A stretch of DNA of 64,000 nt from NCBI GenBank assembly GCA_024413395.1, contig JAKSUH010000001.1:23272-87271 (forward strand), given 5' to 3'. Both the position numbers and the translations under genes were made by a program. The notes below the pieces were generated by a model, which did no database searches, was not told the DNA's origin, and saw nothing but the letters and a program-made list of their open reading frames with translations. Positions 47,479-55,186 of the stretch are shown here, in pieces. Numbering within the stretch: the stretch's first letter is position 1; each line of letters starts with the position of its first letter. This DNA comes from an archaeon. GTDB taxonomy: Archaea; Methanobacteriota; Methanobacteria; Methanobacteriales; Methanobacteriaceae.

Positions 47479-47838
47479 TTAATATGATAATTGGTATATA
47501 TCATATCTATTGTCATCATCTTCGATTTTAGTAACAATTACAGGAATATCACTAACAATATCACCGAATAATTCATTCCATACATCATTAAGTTTAATCT
47601 TTGCTCTACCATAAAAATCATCAAGCATAGTTTTATTATTAGCATTAGGAATTTTTTCATCTCCAATAATAATATAATACTCGTGATTCATAGTATCTAC
47701 ATTATATTTTTTCGCAATAGCATAATGTTGTCCTGCTTTACAAGGAATGTCTCGACTAATTAAAGTCTTAGACTTGACATCTAACCAACTATGGTTTTTG
47801 TCAATTTTATTAATTATGTCATAATCAAATAAACTCAT
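47479..47838 (-). CDS. Hypothetical protein downstream of DNA ligase
   Basis: 119 residues beginning MSLFDYDIINKIDKNHSWLD, acidic, mixed alpha/beta; the block AGQHYAIAKKYNVDTMNHEY is distinctive. Start and ligase stop overlap (ATGA), so translation is coupled to the ligase. No motif recognised. Confidence 0.6.
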   Translation of the reverse strand: MSLFDYDIINKIDKNHSWLDVKSKTLISRDIPCKAGQHYAIAKKYNVDTMNHEYYIIIGDEKIPNANNKTMLDDFYGRAKIKLNDVWNELFGDIVSDIPVIVTKIEDDDNRYDIYQLSY

Positions 47839-49058
47839 ATTAAAACATGCAATAAATCCTTATCATCAGCTCGATATATATTTATACCTTTAGCGTGAAA
47901 AGGAACTTGGTTAACACCACTTCTTTCACGATATTCAACCAGCATATATTCTCCAATAAGTTGATCCTTTTTAGAAAATAGATATTTTTGATATTCGTGA
48001 GAAGCATTAATAGTACACTCAAAATACTCATCATTAATATCATTCTTACAAACGAATTTAGGTAATTCTGTTCGTTTACCTTCAGGAATAACATCAATGA
48101 TTTCAAATTTGCCATCAAGAATCTTTTTATATTTAAACATTGCTCCATTACGTTTTCCAAATTGATATTCAGAATCCATATTACGAGCAATAAGACCTTC
48201 AAAGCCAAGACTAATAAATTTATCTCGACCAACTAAAGCATCTTTAATGTCTTTAATATAAAAACTAGGAAGAAGAACAAAATGATTTTTATTATTAAGA
48301 TGTTCTTCAATAGTATTAAATTCTTGTATAGTAGTATATAATTTACATTCAAGATAATCATGTCTAAGACGTGAAGACATACCTTCAACTGCAATATCAT
48401 AACACCAATATTGTAATTGATAATGTTGAGGCATATCTTTATTCTTAACAAAAGAATTTATTTCATTTACACTATATCCTGGAAGATAAAGTTCTCCATC
48501 AAGTTTAGCACCTTCATTTACTAGAAGATTTACTATTTCAGTTGGCAATACTTTGTTTAATAGTTCGTCCATCCATTCTAGATTCCAAGTTGTACCTTCT
48601 CTACTTTGATATGTAAAATCATATTCTTTAAATAAATTATTAGTACACTTCTTAGCACCTATTAGACATCTCAAACCATTAATCTTATATTGAGCTTGAA
48701 ATTCTCCTTTAGTAAAAGGAGTGTTATCCTCTAATACTTTTGCTAACATAGGAAGAATATTACCATTATCAGAAACATTATACTTAGGTAAATAAGTATC
48801 AAGATATTTCTTCAAATGATAACCGTCGATAGTAGCAGGAGCATTATCGTGAAGTTCAGATACTTCTTTGTATCCTTCTTTACGCTTTGCGTTTACTCTA
48901 CTCTTAAGTTCCTTAGCAGGATCTTTAGCATCTAGTATTTCACAATGTCCTTCACCACAACCAACAGTTCCATATTTAAGAACTATTTTGTTATTATTAT
49001 TAATCTTTCCTTCCCAAAATATAGGATTACCTTGATTATTTCTTTTATACAATCTCAT
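47835..49058 (-). CDS. ATP-dependent DNA ligase with N-terminal WGR-like domain
   Basis: 407 residues. Residues ~1-65 resemble a WGR domain (LYKRNNQGNPIFWEGKI, VLKYGTVGCGE, RVNAKRKEGYKE). The nucleotidyltransferase core follows: motif I is KINGLR (125-130), with Asn where most ligases have Asp (KxDGxR); motif III LDGELYL (~186), motif IV EGLIARN (287-293), motif V MFKYKK (307-312). The C-terminal OB part ends MLVEYRERSGVNQVPFHAKG. It seals nicks in replicated DNA. Motif I Lys125 is the expected AMP-acceptor. Adjacent to primase and helicase genes. Confidence 0.85.
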   Translation of the reverse strand: MRLYKRNNQGNPIFWEGKINNNNKIVLKYGTVGCGEGHCEILDAKDPAKELKSRVNAKRKEGYKEVSELHDNAPATIDGYHLKKYLDTYLPKYNVSDNGNILPMLAKVLEDNTPFTKGEFQAQYKINGLRCLIGAKKCTNNLFKEYDFTYQSREGTTWNLEWMDELLNKVLPTEIVNLLVNEGAKLDGELYLPGYSVNEINSFVKNKDMPQHYQLQYWCYDIAVEGMSSRLRHDYLECKLYTTIQEFNTIEEHLNNKNHFVLLPSFYIKDIKDALVGRDKFISLGFEGLIARNMDSEYQFGKRNGAMFKYKKILDGKFEIIDVIPEGKRTELPKFVCKNDINDEYFECTINASHEYQKYLFSKKDQLIGEYMLVEYRERSGVNQVPFHAKGINIYRADDKDLLHVLI

Positions 49059-49510
49059 AAGCTTAATTTAAAACTGAACTTTAACTGTGGTTTTTCTACT
49101 TTTACTTTTGGTTCTTTAGGAACTTTTTCTTTTCTTTCTTTAGGTTCTTTAGAAACTTTTTGTTTCTTCCCTAATACTCTAGGGATTGGAGGATTAGCTT
49201 TTTCATATTCTAAATTATTTATATGAATTTGAACTAATTCATTGTATAGTCTAGTCTGTTCTTCAGTTCCTTCGATACAATGTTCTATTATGTATATAGC
49301 TTCGCTTATATTAGTTCTATATCTTAAATCAATAGTTTGCATCATACGCATACCATTGCTAAAAGTTTTAGAACAATCTAAAGAACCAAAACAAAAGGCA
49401 AGACTATTATAAATCTTGCCTTGTGCTTTAGCATCATTATTATAAGAAACTACAGACTTAATAGGTTCTCCAAAATAACCAATTAATTCTTTCTTATCTA
49501 TTAACGACAT
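49055..49510 (-). CDS. Hypothetical protein with Lys/Pro-rich tail
   Basis: 151 residues. A globular N-terminal ~105 residues (LIGYFGEPIKSVVSYNNDAK; LYNELVQIHINNLEYEKANP) precede a very basic low-complexity tail of VSKEPKERKEKVPKEPKVKV type, likely to bind nucleic acid or a partner. Its stop overlaps the ligase ATG. Function unknown. Confidence 0.6.
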   Translation of the reverse strand: MSLIDKKELIGYFGEPIKSVVSYNNDAKAQGKIYNSLAFCFGSLDCSKTFSNGMRMMQTIDLRYRTNISEAIYIIEHCIEGTEEQTRLYNELVQIHINNLEYEKANPPIPRVLGKKQKVSKEPKERKEKVPKEPKVKVEKPQLKFSFKLSL

Positions 49511-49919
49511 ATTCTTTAAATCTAAAGATAACTATATTCTTAGGTTTACCAAGAGATGCATATTTATATTTAACTACATCAAATGTACTAACAGTTTCTG
49601 TAAATAAATATTGTTCTTTAGGACTTTTACAAGTATGAGTTTCAAAATTATATCTAGAAGGAATATATACATGATCTTTATCAGTTAAAAATTGTCTTTT
49701 ATCACATATTTCTTTAAGTTCTTCTAGATTAACTTCTCCTGCAACATAAGCATTATCAAGTCCAAATACATAATCTACACCTTTTATGGTAACTCTAATA
49801 GACTTATTTTCTTCAAGTCTTTTTACATCATCATCGGTAATAGGAACCATTGCTACAGTCTTATGACCGTTTTCTTTAGTAGGGCGTATCAAAATCTGAT
49901 AGTCCGTAAACTTCGGCAT
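49494..49919 (-). CDS. Hypothetical protein overlapping the primase gene
   Basis: 141 residues from ATG 49919 (MPKFTDYQILIRPTKENGHK); ATG 49934 is also possible. Beta-rich with TIKGVDYVFGLDNAYVAGEV and DKDHVYIPSRYNFETHTC. It overlaps the primase 3' end by about 44 bases and the next gene by 17, so expression is coupled within the replication operon. Not recognised. Confidence 0.55.
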   Translation of the reverse strand: MPKFTDYQILIRPTKENGHKTVAMVPITDDDVKRLEENKSIRVTIKGVDYVFGLDNAYVAGEVNLEELKEICDKRQFLTDKDHVYIPSRYNFETHTCKSPKEQYLFTETVSTFDVVKYKYASLGKPKNIVIFRFKEYVVNR

Positions 49920-51081
49920 CTGTATTGTAAACATATTCTACATATTTAATGGTTTCATCTATAAAAGAAATTATTTCAGCTCTTTTATAAACTTCACAAA
50001 GTTCTGCAAAATCTTTGGCATTATAATCTGTTAATCCAAATTCTCCTCTAGTAATAAATAGATAAGGAATATCATATGTTTCTTTAAGGTATTTTGCACC
50101 TTTTCTTCCTGTTCTATCAAAATCTAATAAACTAATTAACTTACCTCCATATTTAATTCTACTCAATAAATAATTATATTCATTTTGATTAATTTCATAG
50201 TTTTCACTAGGAAGATTAACAATTCCGATATTAAGTTTATTATCCCGTCCCCCGTAGAAAGGTGTAGTCATGAGCGTATTGCCGATAGCCAATCTATCTT
50301 TACTAGATTTAGTAATAATAATATAATCATAATTACTTTCTAGATTTAATAGACCTTCTAAAACATTACAATTAGTAATAAACTTATGTTCTTTATCTCT
50401 ATTTCTTAAAGGAAAATAAAGTTTAATTAGTAAAACACCACTTCTATCTTTTCCGAGAATGTAAGCATAGCATGGGTCTTTGTATTTATAAAAATACTTA
50501 GGGTCACTATTAATAGTTCTATTAATATAATATTGCTCTACAGGGATAACTTTATTAATTTGTAAATATCTAATATCTACACCCCATCTAGCCCATAATT
50601 CTTGATCCTTTTGATTCCAATCTCTAGAAGCAATCTCAATAACTGCTCTTTTAGATTTTAAAACTTTGCCTACATCTTTTAAATCTAATATTGAATTTTC
50701 CACTGTTTCTTTCCCGTAAACTAAACCGCTAAAAGTTTTAGCAATATGTTTAAGAACATACATGAAATCAGATTTATTTGAAGTATTAATATCTCTATTT
50801 TCTTTTATACTAAGTACATAAGCAACAGTTCCATAAATATCTTCAAAGAATCCAAATCCACCAAAATCTCTAACTTTTAGTTTACCTTTTGCGTTAAATG
50901 CAAAACCCATACTTTTATTAGTATCATCATCTCTAAAAATAGAAGTTATTAATTTGCCGTTATTAATACAATCATTTACAACATCTAAAGGTATATCAAG
51001 ATACGTACTCATTATAAATTCTTGAGGTACTTTAGACTCTATAAATGATTTAGTAAGTCCAACTTCTATTATGTTACGCAT
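49876..51081 (-). CDS. DnaG-type (Toprim) primase
   Basis: 401 residues. The Toprim metal motif DFDRTGRKGA is at 320-329 (DxDxxG), preceded by the KSSKDRLAIGNTL block in place of the usual Glu loop and followed by DYNAKDFAELCEVY. The N-terminal part (IFRDDDTNKSMGFAFNAKGK) resembles the catalytic-core lead-in of DnaG-like phage primases but has no Cys zinc finger. It makes RNA primers for the family B polymerase encoded upstream. Its ATG is only 4 bases after the T-run of a strong terminator, so it is probably expressed by read-through. Confidence 0.8.
   Translation of the reverse strand: MRNIIEVGLTKSFIESKVPQEFIMSTYLDIPLDVVNDCINNGKLITSIFRDDDTNKSMGFAFNAKGKLKVRDFGGFGFFEDIYGTVAYVLSIKENRDINTSNKSDFMYVLKHIAKTFSGLVYGKETVENSILDLKDVGKVLKSKRAVIEIASRDWNQKDQELWARWGVDIRYLQINKVIPVEQYYINRTINSDPKYFYKYKDPCYAYILGKDRSGVLLIKLYFPLRNRDKEHKFITNCNVLEGLLNLESNYDYIIITKSSKDRLAIGNTLMTTPFYGGRDNKLNIGIVNLPSENYEINQNEYNYLLSRIKYGGKLISLLDFDRTGRKGAKYLKETYDIPYLFITRGEFGLTDYNAKDFAELCEVYKRAEIISFIDETIKYVEYVYNTDAEVYGLSDFDTPY
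50241..50270 (-). repeat. Dispersed G-rich motif, copy 11 (inside the primase gene)
   Basis: - strand core ACACCTTTCTACGGGGGACG, strong and co-directional. Encodes PFYGGRD. Confidence 0.65.
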
Positions 51082-51085
51082 AGTG

Positions 51086-51128
51086 AAAAAAAAAGGGAGA
51101 TATAAGACTATTACATCCTATACCTCCC
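51086..51128 (-). terminator. Strong rho-independent terminator directly before primase
   Basis: A 12-base-pair stem (51095-51128; GGGAGGTATAGG with CTTATATCTCCC, two T.G pairs) runs into nine T on the - strand, ending 4 bases before the primase ATG. It closes the transcript of the abundant-protein gene upstream and should limit primase expression. Confidence 0.9.
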
Positions 51129-51148
51129 ATATTAGATTAAACGATTAC

Positions 51149-52027
51149 TTAGAAAGGTGAATTAGCACCAAACATTGCATCTTGCATACCTACTGCAGTA
51201 GGGTCAACATCTACAGCACCGATACCTGCAACTCCACTAGCGATTGAATCAGGAGCCTTCTTTACCTCTTGAGGAGCAATAGATTCCTTAATTGGATCAA
51301 TTGAAAGAGTAGGAGTCTTACCCTTAACAATAATCTCAATAAATCCTTGTCCTACAAAACGGTCAATATCCAAATCTCCACTTGGAACATTGTTTACCCA
51401 ACCATTCTTTGTTTTCTTACAACGAATAAGCTTTAGCCAAAGGGCAACAGGTTGACCGTTAGCATCCTTGAAACAAGGCTTTCCGTCACCATTAAGAAGA
51501 GCAGCTACATTCTCAAACATAACTTGATATGCCTTGACTACTTCTTCTGGATCAAGAGCAACAAAGTTACCTTCTGCATCAATATCATCCAAAGGTAAAT
51601 CCAACTTTGCTGCGTCCTCATCTGAGAACTCCTTGCCTTTCAAGTACAATACGTCAAATACGTGCTTGATGAATCTAAGAATGTTGTTAATCTTCCACTC
51701 TTCCTTACCTCCAGGAATAGTATCAACATTTGATGGTTGTGGGAAGAATGATGTGAACAAATGTCTTTTCTCATTGTCTTCTTTATGAAGCGAAGTCCAA
51801 TGGAAAGTAAGACGAGGAATCTTAAGACCAGCAAAAGATTGAGCATCTTCTTTAGCCTCACTCCAATCTACAGTCACATCAGCAAGACAAGCTTGGAATA
51901 AACCAATTTGAGGATTCTTATCCTCAGTCTTAAATTTAAGCAAACTTGTAGCCTTGACTGCTGCAACACCTCTTCTACTTCTTACGTTCTTTACTTCATT
52001 AGTTTGATCATTAACTTGAGTACTCAT
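51149..52027 (-). CDS. Putative abundant early protein, possible single-stranded DNA-binding protein
   Basis: 292 residues. Basic N terminus (NVRSRRGVAAVKATSLLKFK), a beta-rich core (SFAGLKIPRLTFHWTSLHKE; PVALWLKLIRCKKTKNGWVN), and a flexible acidic Ala/Gly-rich C terminus ending MQDAMFGANSPF with a terminal Phe, as in many SSB tails. Its codon use is clearly richer in G/C than its neighbours, which suggests high expression, and it is bounded by its own terminators. Position beside primase and RecT-like genes fits SSB, but no OB-fold motif can be proven by eye. Confidence 0.45.
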   Translation of the reverse strand: MSTQVNDQTNEVKNVRSRRGVAAVKATSLLKFKTEDKNPQIGLFQACLADVTVDWSEAKEDAQSFAGLKIPRLTFHWTSLHKEDNEKRHLFTSFFPQPSNVDTIPGGKEEWKINNILRFIKHVFDVLYLKGKEFSDEDAAKLDLPLDDIDAEGNFVALDPEEVVKAYQVMFENVAALLNGDGKPCFKDANGQPVALWLKLIRCKKTKNGWVNNVPSGDLDIDRFVGQGFIEIIVKGKTPTLSIDPIKESIAPQEVKKAPDSIASGVAGIGAVDVDPTAVGMQDAMFGANSPF

Positions 52028-52064
52028 AATAATTTTAATTTAAAAATAAACAATAAAAATTAGA

Positions 52065-52072
52065 CAAAAATA
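52065..52072 (-). promoter_or_regulatory. Candidate -7 box for the putative SSB gene
   Basis: TATTTTTG on the - strand (TAnnTTTG) directly after a terminator stem and 38 bases before the ATG at 52027. The -33 element is not clear, and the box overlaps the T-rich tail of the terminator. Confidence 0.3.
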
Positions 52073-52102
52073 AAGGGTAACTAATTAGGTTAATTACCCT
52101 TT
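52072..52102 (-). terminator. Rho-independent terminator between the two abundant-protein genes
   Basis: AAAGGGTAA/TTACCCTTT stem, extended by TTAA-type pairs with a small bulge, followed on the - strand by TATTTTTGTCTAATTTTT. It lies 23 bases past the stop of the 264-residue gene. Confidence 0.8.
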
Positions 52103-52125
52103 ATAACATTCAATACAATAGGAGA

Positions 52126-52920
52126 TTAATCCTTGTTTGAACGAGCTCCATTAACAGTCTCAACGAACTTAATTGGATAAGCCTTAACAGTAATCTTCTC
52201 ATAACCGTTAGAAACTTCCATCTCCTCAACCTCATCGAGAACTACATCGTAAACCTTCTTCATTTGTGCCTTCTCGTTAGCTGTCAAGTCTGCCTTCAAC
52301 TGCATCCAAATGTTAGTATCAGTGAAAGTCAAAGTAGCACCTGCAGTAGTAGCAGAAGAAGAAGCAGCAGTCTTACAACCATAAGCATCTTGAACTTGTG
52401 GAGATGGTACCATCTCAGCAGTCAACTTCTCTGCCAACTCCTCATCTGACAACTCTCCAAACTCCTCGATCAAAGCCTCACGGTTCTCCTCTACCAACTT
52501 CATACGGTTCTCTGGTACTGCCAAGAAAGCTTCCTTGTCCTTCTTTGCAACACGAACATTAACCATAGATGGCTCACCCATTCTATCATACAATGCCCAA
52601 CCCTTACAGATAGACCACTCACCAAATGCAGCAAAGATAGCATCTTGACCCTCTTTAGAATCAATATCAACACCATTCTCATCACACCACTCAACCAACT
52701 CTGGCATACGAGCTTGAATACCAGCTGTAATTGAATCGAAATTGTTAGTAAATGCAATACGCTCACCTGGAGCAATATTCAAAGCCTTAGAAACTGCAGG
52801 AGTAATAATGAAACCACCCTCTGTAGTAGTAACAGTAAGCTGAGGACCAGCATTGATAACTGAAGACTTAACACCTGACATAACAACACTCTTTACAAAA
52901 GACAATTTTCCGTTTAGCAT
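52126..52920 (-). CDS. Putative abundant early protein of unknown function
   Basis: 264 residues. N-terminal block GGFIITPAVSKALNIAPGER has the look of a swapped-hairpin or DNA-binding opening, but this is weak. The middle is acidic and helical (LVEENREALIEEFGELSDEE), then a Ser/Ala/Thr linker (KTAASSSATTAGATLTFTDT) and a beta-rich end. The gene is markedly more G/C-rich than its surroundings, with codons such as CTC, AAC and GAG used often, suggesting selection for high expression. Bounded by a terminator downstream. Not assigned to a family. Confidence 0.6.
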   Translation of the reverse strand: MLNGKLSFVKSVVMSGVKSSVINAGPQLTVTTTEGGFIITPAVSKALNIAPGERIAFTNNFDSITAGIQARMPELVEWCDENGVDIDSKEGQDAIFAAFGEWSICKGWALYDRMGEPSMVNVRVAKKDKEAFLAVPENRMKLVEENREALIEEFGELSDEELAEKLTAEMVPSPQVQDAYGCKTAASSSATTAGATLTFTDTNIWMQLKADLTANEKAQMKKVYDVVLDEVEEMEVSNGYEKITVKAYPIKFVETVNGARSNKD

Positions 52921-52974
52921 AACTGTAAAAATTTAATAATTAATAAAATAAAGTTTTCTACTAAGATTAGTAGT

Positions 52975-53838
52975 TTAAATTTCTTGTTGTAAAATATCAT
53001 CTGAAAGACTTTCTCCACACATGATATTTAATTCAGTTTCTTCCATACAACCCATAATTAAATCACTAGCAATATCTCTAGCACCTAAAGCAAAAGCTCT
53101 ATGACTAATTAAAGTACGAGGATATTTCTTATAAGTATCCTTTTCAAATAGTCCAGCAGCTTTACCTTCACTATAAGTAAATTTACTTGTAGCAGTTCGT
53201 ACTAGTTCTTTACCATTACATAATTGATGTCTAGTAAATTTATATTCAGTGACATAATCATAAGGTGGTTGTGGAATACGAATAATTGGATATTTACCTT
53301 CTTTTTGAAGACTAATAGCTTGAAGTTTATTAAGAGCAATAACACATTTATCATTAATCTCAAATTCACTAAAAATATTACCTGATAAATCAGAATAATA
53401 TTTAACAAGCCAAACACCCAATACATCGGGATCTTTAATTGCTTCTGCTTTTTCTTTAGAAGCAACTATTCTACAATAGCTTGGTAGTTGATGTTCTAGA
53501 TAAACATTACTACCATCTGTATACTTATACAGAGGAGCAGCATCTTTGGTTTGTTCCCATACCACTCCTGCCTTTGATAGTAAGGCTTTTACAATGTGAA
53601 CATCTACACCAGTTTTTCCATTGATAACATGTATATGTTCAACACAAGTACTAAAAGGAAGTTTTAAATCATTTGCTCTAAGCATTATAGCCATTCCATC
53701 AGCAACTGACTTAATACCACTTTTTTCGCTTGCCATTAACTTCTTTAAAACAAGTTCTGCGGTAGCAATTCCTTGTTCACTAAAAAGATTAATACCATAA
53801 GTGTTATCAGTTTTAACTAGTTTTGTTTCATCATTCAT
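52975..53838 (-). CDS. RecT-like single-strand annealing protein
   Basis: 287 residues from ATG 53838 (MNDETKLVKTDNTYGINLFS). The pattern MLRANDLKLPFSTCVEHIHVINGKTGVDVHIVKAL is like the RecT-family core (an aliphatic helix, 'P..a...i.vi.Gk.gl....l..L'), and the end KKYPRTLISHRAFALGARDIASDLIMGCM corresponds to its conserved Arg-rich helix. It would anneal complementary strands in recombination-dependent replication. A TTG 11 codons upstream is possible but less likely. Confidence 0.6.
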   Translation of the reverse strand: MNDETKLVKTDNTYGINLFSEQGIATAELVLKKLMASEKSGIKSVADGMAIMLRANDLKLPFSTCVEHIHVINGKTGVDVHIVKALLSKAGVVWEQTKDAAPLYKYTDGSNVYLEHQLPSYCRIVASKEKAEAIKDPDVLGVWLVKYYSDLSGNIFSEFEINDKCVIALNKLQAISLQKEGKYPIIRIPQPPYDYVTEYKFTRHQLCNGKELVRTATSKFTYSEGKAAGLFEKDTYKKYPRTLISHRAFALGARDIASDLIMGCMEETELNIMCGESLSDDILQQEI

Positions 53839-53878
53839 TTCAAAGACCTTTTGTTGATACAAATATAGCAAACCTACC

Positions 53879-55186
53879 TTAATCTACAAAATAATTCATA
53901 GAATTATTATTGATTTCTTCTTCTCCATAAAGTTCAACAACTCTATTTTCCTCTATACTATCTTCCGTATATAGAATGTAGCATTTTGGGGTATTAGAGC
54001 CATTTACAAGCGATTTTACCCTATATATATAGGTATCTATTGTTTCACTATATGGACTGCTTAAAATGACAATATCTGCCTTAATTGACAATTTCTTGTC
54101 AGGCATATTATTAGTACATAGAACTGATATTTCACCATTATTAAAAAGATTTACATTAATAGTCTTTTGTAAATCAGCTCCAGCAAATTTAACTTGCCCT
54201 TGTTTAATACCACTTTTGTAAGTAACTTGATTGCCTTCTTCATCTAGAAGAGCAACAGGTTCTAACTTATCGTGATAGTTTCTAGCAATATCACCATTTT
54301 CATTTAAGAAATCAACAATTACTTTAGCAAAATCAGTATCATAATTAATAATACAAATCTTACATTGAGGGTTATTGTTTACTATTTCTTCAATTTTAGA
54401 AAGTTTAGTTCTATTACCACTAAGTAACTGTTTTCTTTTACGAATATGTTCATTAATAGCAATAGCTCTATTACGAAGATTAATTGGATTATAAGCTTCA
54501 TCAATTTGCATTTCAAAAGGAGAAGTTTTATCCAACCCTTCATGCCAACCTGATTCTCTAGCAATTTTATCACAAAAAGCAATTCCACTTAAATTAAGTA
54601 TTTCATCACCTTTTAGAGCTTTAGCAGTATTTTCATAACTACCAAAAATTGTAAGAGTATCAGTAATTTCTTTAGTATAGTAATCATATAGTTGTCTGTC
54701 CTTTTCCTCAAGCACAACCGAAACAACCTCTTTTAAAGGGGTTATGATAGTTTCTTCTTGGTTCACTTGAAGCTTAGGACAAACTTTATACAATTCCATT
54801 AATTCGTCTGCTTTAAAAACAGTACTTAAAAATGTCAATTTAAAAGTGCTATTCATTAGCATATGAATCATGCTATACTCTAGTTTACTAGGATTATACA
54901 AAATAGTTAATAAATTGTGAAATGTACTTGTTCTATAATCAATATATTCTTCAGTAAATACTTTGACATCTCGATTATTAATAAGATTATTCACGATTTC
55001 AGAACTCTTTAAAGTTTTCATAAAAGCATATCTAACATTTAAGTCAGGCACTATAATAATAGTAGTTCCTTTCTGCTTTTCATAAATTCTTTCAAGAATT
55101 TCTATAACTACCTTGTCATCATTTTTAATACTAACAAAGGTTCCTATACCTTTATTAGTTCTCCACATTTCCACTGCTGTCATCAT
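53879..55186 (-). CDS. Degenerate SF2 (SNF2/UvsW-type) helicase-like protein
   Basis: 435 residues. The order of SF2 blocks can be followed: motif Ia-like GTTIIIVPDLNVRYAFMKTL, a motif III-like region with SMIHMLMNSTFKLTFLSTVF, motif IV-like CKICIINYDTDFAKVIVDFL, and motif V/VI-like ISVLCTNNMPDKKLSIKADI then DTYIYRVKSL. The Walker A loop is missing (NKGIGTFVSIKNDD where GxGKT is expected) and no DExD box is visible, so ATPase activity is doubtful. crAss-like phages usually carry an SNF2-type helicase near the polymerase. The start overlaps the polymerase gene by about 32 bases. Confidence 0.5.
   Translation of the reverse strand: MMTAVEMWRTNKGIGTFVSIKNDDKVVIEILERIYEKQKGTTIIIVPDLNVRYAFMKTLKSSEIVNNLINNRDVKVFTEEYIDYRTSTFHNLLTILYNPSKLEYSMIHMLMNSTFKLTFLSTVFKADELMELYKVCPKLQVNQEETIITPLKEVVSVVLEEKDRQLYDYYTKEITDTLTIFGSYENTAKALKGDEILNLSGIAFCDKIARESGWHEGLDKTSPFEMQIDEAYNPINLRNRAIAINEHIRKRKQLLSGNRTKLSKIEEIVNNNPQCKICIINYDTDFAKVIVDFLNENGDIARNYHDKLEPVALLDEEGNQVTYKSGIKQGQVKFAGADLQKTINVNLFNNGEISVLCTNNMPDKKLSIKADIVILSSPYSETIDTYIYRVKSLVNGSNTPKCYILYTEDSIEENRVVELYGEEEINNNSMNYFVD
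54724..54743 (+). repeat. Dispersed G-rich motif, copy 12 (reverse to transcription)
   Basis: CAACCTCTTTTAAAGGGGTT on the + strand, close to the copy at 40124 (both end AAAGGGGTT(A/G)TGATAG). Coding on the opposite strand as TIITPLKEVV. Confidence 0.45.
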
